Under the pieces are notes generated by a model that had not been told where the DNA came from, did no database searches, and saw only the letters and a list, made by a program, of their open reading frames with translations. The translations under genes and the position numbers were made by a program. From the NCBI RefSeq assembly GCF_901709675.1, contig NC_051089.1:12575976-12639975 (forward strand): 64,000 bases of DNA. Reading direction: 5' to 3'. Source of the stretch: Syngnathus acus (taxonomy: Eukaryota > Chordata > Actinopteri > Syngnathiformes > Syngnathidae). The stretch's first letter is position 1. Every line of letters begins with the position of its first letter. Positions 60,401 to 64,000 of the stretch are shown one piece after another.

Positions 60401-60835
60401 CAGTGGTGGGGAAAAAAACCCCAAGTACAAATACTTAAGTAAATTAGGTATTTGGTATTTATGTTTCTGACACCTTATTCCTTTCTACATATAAAATAAA
60501 CTTATGAATGTATAGTCAACAAGATCCTAAAATTTTGGCTATTTGTGGGCTAAGTAAATTCAATACTTAAGAATATTCAACACAATTAAACCACCTTCAC
60601 TCCTCAATGGCATTAGCTAGCATACTAGCGTAAATAACACGCTAACACAAAGTGATGTGACGGCTCACATGGGCTAGCCAATTTAAACCAACAATCATTA
60701 AATAAGTCATTAAATTTACCTTTTGATGTTTAGGGAATACGGACGAATTGTATTGGCAAAGTTGAATCCGTACTTTAACAGGTGTCTTTTTTTTTTTTTT
60801 TAACATCAGTATTTGTACTTAAGTAGAGCGGGTGA
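60401..60835. mobile_element. hAT-type MITE (CAGTGGTGGGGAAAA family)
   Basis: Left end CAGTGGTGGGGAAAAAAACC then AAGTACAAATACTTAAGTAA. Near the right edge the words recur inverted, TATTTGTACTTAAGTAG. These are typical ends of the abundant fish CAGTGGTGGAAAAAGTAC element. The right terminus is decayed. Confidence 0.5.
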
Positions 60836-61148
60836 TTCCTTACAACACACATGTCTTGGTCCTCACGGTCTTACTTAATAGGGTTCAGTCCACCAGCCAG
60901 ACTTCTGATTAACCCCCTCTGCCAAAGAAGCTTGCACTCTCCCTGTCACCAGCACAAGAAGAGTGAGGCTGCGCTTTTGCAGACCCTTGTGCCAATGAAT
61001 CACTGCCCGCGCCCAGGGAGCCTCAGTCTGCTTGGGGGCTGCCCGCCTGGACGATAATGTGCGTGGTCATGAGGGGGCCTCAATGAATTGGGGCCCAGAC
61101 AAAACCAGGGAAACAAACCCAAGCTGTCACAGAGAGGGCGACAACAAG

Positions 61149-61171
61149 AGGTCTGTGTGTGTGTGTGTGTG
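61149..61171. repeat. (TG)n microsatellite
   Basis: A TG run of about 20 bases; the 12 bases after it are TG/CG-rich. Confidence 0.8.
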
Positions 61172-61436
61172 CGCCGATGTGTGTGTCGATGTGCTTTTTA
61201 TAGTTCATGCTGGGATGTCGAGCCTGCAATCCAGTTGTGTGGGTATCGTCATACAGCAACTTAGTCTCAGCAGTTGATTGGAATTTGAGGCCCTTGGACT
61301 GAGCTTGAATGTGTTATTTCCTTTTCACTTTTTTTCAACCTCAACTGTGGTATTCAGGTTTGCAAGTGTAACTTCAAGTGTGTAGATTCAAAACATTTGC
61401 CCCTATATGAAACAATGAAAAATAGGAACAATTTGT

Positions 61437-61612
61437 TTGTGTGCGTGTGTGTGTGTGTGCGTGCGTGTGGGTTTGCGTGTGTGTGTGTGTGTGTCTGTGC
61501 AAATGGTACATGCAAGGTTTGCTGTGTTGTGGCTGATCATTAAGCAGACCACACACAGTCATTCTTTTTGTCACACACACACACTCGCACGCATACACAC
61601 ACACACACACAC
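61437..61612. repeat. Paired (GT)n and (CA)n tracts in inverted arrangement
   Basis: A GT-rich tract at 61437-61498 and a CA-rich tract at 61575-61612 are separated by about 75 bases. Together they could form a long imperfect hairpin. No gene is seen between them. Confidence 0.7.
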
Positions 61613-64000
61613 CTCTTGCAGCTGTTGCTCTCTGAGTCTTTCGGTTTATTGAGGCTATCTTTTGCATTTATGACCAAACCGCATCTCCTCAACACTTTAT
61701 TCTTTGCGTGGCCTCTTCAGCCGCCCCGTTGCTCAACATCCTTCACCAAATAATCCTTCGGAACCTGGCTTACCGGCATGCTAGTTGCTGGGAAGCGTTT
61801 GCCCCTCCGAGGCCCGCGAGTCCCCAGGTCCGTTGGCCAGGCCAGGTTGTAACCTGGATACAGCTGCAGTCCAGAGGAACCATTAGCAGTGCCAGGAGGC
61901 TCTTAGCTCCCAGGGAGAGCTCATTACAGTATTTGTGCAGTCACACTTCTCTGAAACACAGCAGTGCGTCTAGTGAAACTAGCCAGGACGCGCAGCCTCG
62001 GGTAAAGCATTTGGACTCGTGTGGGACGAAATGAGGTTTCATCGAAAGACACAAACGACTGCAACGAAAGATATTAATCATTAAACACAGGCGGCTTTGG
62101 TTGAATGTCACTATTTGCGGGGTTTTGATCTGCTTTTTGTCGAGTGTGCGAGTTTGCACGCGATCGGGATTGGGAGTGTGTGTTTGTGTGCTCTCAGAGG
62201 CCCATTTCAGCTGTCTGGTGTGGTGTGCAGATGGCTGGGGCGTCCTGAATGAGATATCCCCTTTCTCTCCTCTTTTGCATCCTCCTCCTCTCCTGAGTTA
62301 CATCCCTGCCTTGCGTCCTCTCTTTCATCGCCACATCTGCTGAGGGCCATCTTGGGCAGTGGAGACTTTTCCACCCCTCTCCCTCTTACTTACGTGCCTC
62401 TCAGAGCTCTGTGTTGCAGCCGTGGCACACAGTGGCTTTGGAATGAAATGTCTCTTAACCGAGCCATGTGCCCCGGAGCTACGGTAATTGCAGGTGAAAT
62501 TCAGCTTCCTCTTTAAAATGCCATCTCTCATTTCCAGTTACCAGCCCCCCCTCTGTATTTTGCTCCCCCCGCACTCCCTCCCTGCTGCACGTCTCCCGCT
62601 CTCTCTCCCCCCTCTGGCTGTCTTTCAGAGCCGTGTGAATCCCTCAGCCCCTGTCGCGTCTCTCTGCCCCAGCAGACACTCCCACAATGCACAGCGCAGA
62701 AGGTCGGAAAAACCATAATTTCTAGCGATATCAGCTATGCGGTTTCTTGGACACACTTAACGTGTATGAGTGAGCAAGTCAAATATAGGATTTATGAAAA
62801 AGGCTTGGCTGTTGCAACGACAAAGAGCACACCGACCACAACAGGTTGCGGAAAATGAGTGCTAACATTACAGCTGGACAAACTGAAATTAATGATGCCC
62901 GTTTTTAATTGACAATTACCACACTGCTCTTAATAACCCTTTGGGCTCCAAAACCGCCCGTTTGGGTCCACCTCTTTTCCTGTGTTAAAGCAAATGTAAT
63001 GAAACTCCCCATGAAACCTGCATTTACTGGAGTGAATCATACAAATGACCAAAATGCCCACAGGCATCAGTGCACCGCAAGGAACGCATGAGATAGCCCG
63101 CAGGCCTGTTCTAAAAATAGCCCACTGGTGATGCAGTGGATATTGTGATTGACAAGGAATGTTGCAGAGTTGGTCATTCGAAAGAACAAAATATTTGTGA
63201 GGAGAGAAAAATAGTTTGTTTCCCATCAAATCATTGTTGAAAATTGTTGAAAATAATCACTATGGCCAGTGTCCTCATTTAAATGAATATCATTAATAGC
63301 AAATTTGCTGTTTTTGCATCTAACTGGTAGCACTCTGTTTCAAAAAGGACTGTGACCCCTGGCCTACATTCAACACTTAAACCTTATGTACCCGGTTCTA
63401 TCTTTTCTTTTTTTCTTTTTTAGTTCTATTTTAAGAAGGGGAAGCTCTGACATCTGGCCCTATGTTGATTTTTATTTAATTGATGTTTGTTTACCTTTGC
63501 ATTGTGCAAACTAGAATTCAAAGGGTTCCGAAATAAAACGGAATGGATACATTTCTGGAAATAAGTGGTGTTTGTTAAAAACTTTATTTTGCATTTCAAG
63601 TTGAATGGCCACAAACAAAGGCGCTTTATAACAATCACAATACATATTGTTATAAGACAAATACTAGCCAGAACTGAGCATTATTATAATAAAAAAAAAA
63701 GCAAGAATCTGTGGTGCCTAATATATCTGACTTTTGTCCGGACGCCGTCATTGTTCATTGCGAGGAATAGAGGGGAAAAAAAGCAGCAGTGTGTCTTTAG
63801 AGGAGTGTGTGCGGCATATACAGCGTCAGCAAGGCGTGATCTGTGTGGAGGTGACATGAAGGTGAAAGCGGCTTGCAGAATGCTCTCCCGACTCAGGAGG
63901 CAGCAAATGGCTCTGTGGCAGATGGAGTCTTTGTCAGCGAAGAAAAATGGCAGTTCAAGAGCATCACAGGGACCCTCATATGCACCCATTGCACACACGT
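61613..64000. other. Noncoding DNA to the window end
   Basis: No coding exon, RNA gene or full mobile element was recognised. 62250-62700 is pyrimidine-rich (CTCC and CCCCTC runs). Several short frames here lack splice context and homology. Confidence 0.45.

Noticed and set aside
43001-64000. baz2b coding exons
   Set aside because: I looked for the Ser/acid-rich N-terminal part and the later domains (MBD, DDT, PHD, bromodomain) and saw none. Only a noncoding first exon can be proposed.

Overview
The window is vertebrate nuclear DNA, almost certainly from a teleost fish. It shows short GT-AG introns, many microsatellites, fish-type hAT, Tc1 and pogo MITEs, SINE/LINE tails ending in (GGAT)n, and a telomere-like satellite. 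The species cannot be fixed from the sequence.

Region 1 (1-14.2 kb, + strand) is the 3' part of ly75 (DEC-205/CD205), a multi-lectin endocytic receptor of the mannose receptor family. I assembled 31 exons by hand, and they join into one open frame of 1,468 codons. It covers the end of C-type lectin domain (CTLD) 1 through CTLD10, the membrane segment and the tail. The signal peptide, ricin-like domain and FN2 domain lie upstream of the window.

Region 2 (14.2-18.2 kb) separates two convergent genes. It holds a pogo-like MITE, a hAT MITE with a perfect 8-bp target-site duplication and a second hAT-like element nested inside it, and a 45-bp tandem repeat with AATAAA on both strands. No cd302 gene is seen here, although in human CD302 sits between LY75 and MARCHF7.

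Region 3 (18.2-28.0 kb, - strand) is marchf7 (axotrophin), a RING-CH E3 ubiquitin ligase. Ten coding exons join exactly into a 731-residue protein. A noncoding first exon with a YY1 motif lies near 28.0 kb. Introns carry a 5'-truncated LINE, a Tc1-type MITE and a 125-bp tandem duplication that copies a splice acceptor.

Region 4 (28-64 kb) has no coding exon I can support. By human synteny the next gene, on the + strand, should be baz2b. A perfect splice donor after a CpG-containing block at 43.3-43.62 kb is a candidate baz2b promoter and first exon, and 43.6-64 kb would then be its long 5' intron. This stretch holds microsatellites, MITEs, a hAT transposase remnant at 55.2-55.9 kb and a 19-copy satellite at 47.15-47.83 kb. 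The satellite is built on CCCTAA telomere motifs and has a 7-unit higher-order repeat.

ly75 (antigen uptake) and marchf7 (ubiquitination) are neighbours by ancient synteny, not members of a shared pathway. I found no sign of a new multi-gene system. The most unusual structures are the telomere-motif satellite, the nested hAT locus and the duplicated splice acceptor.
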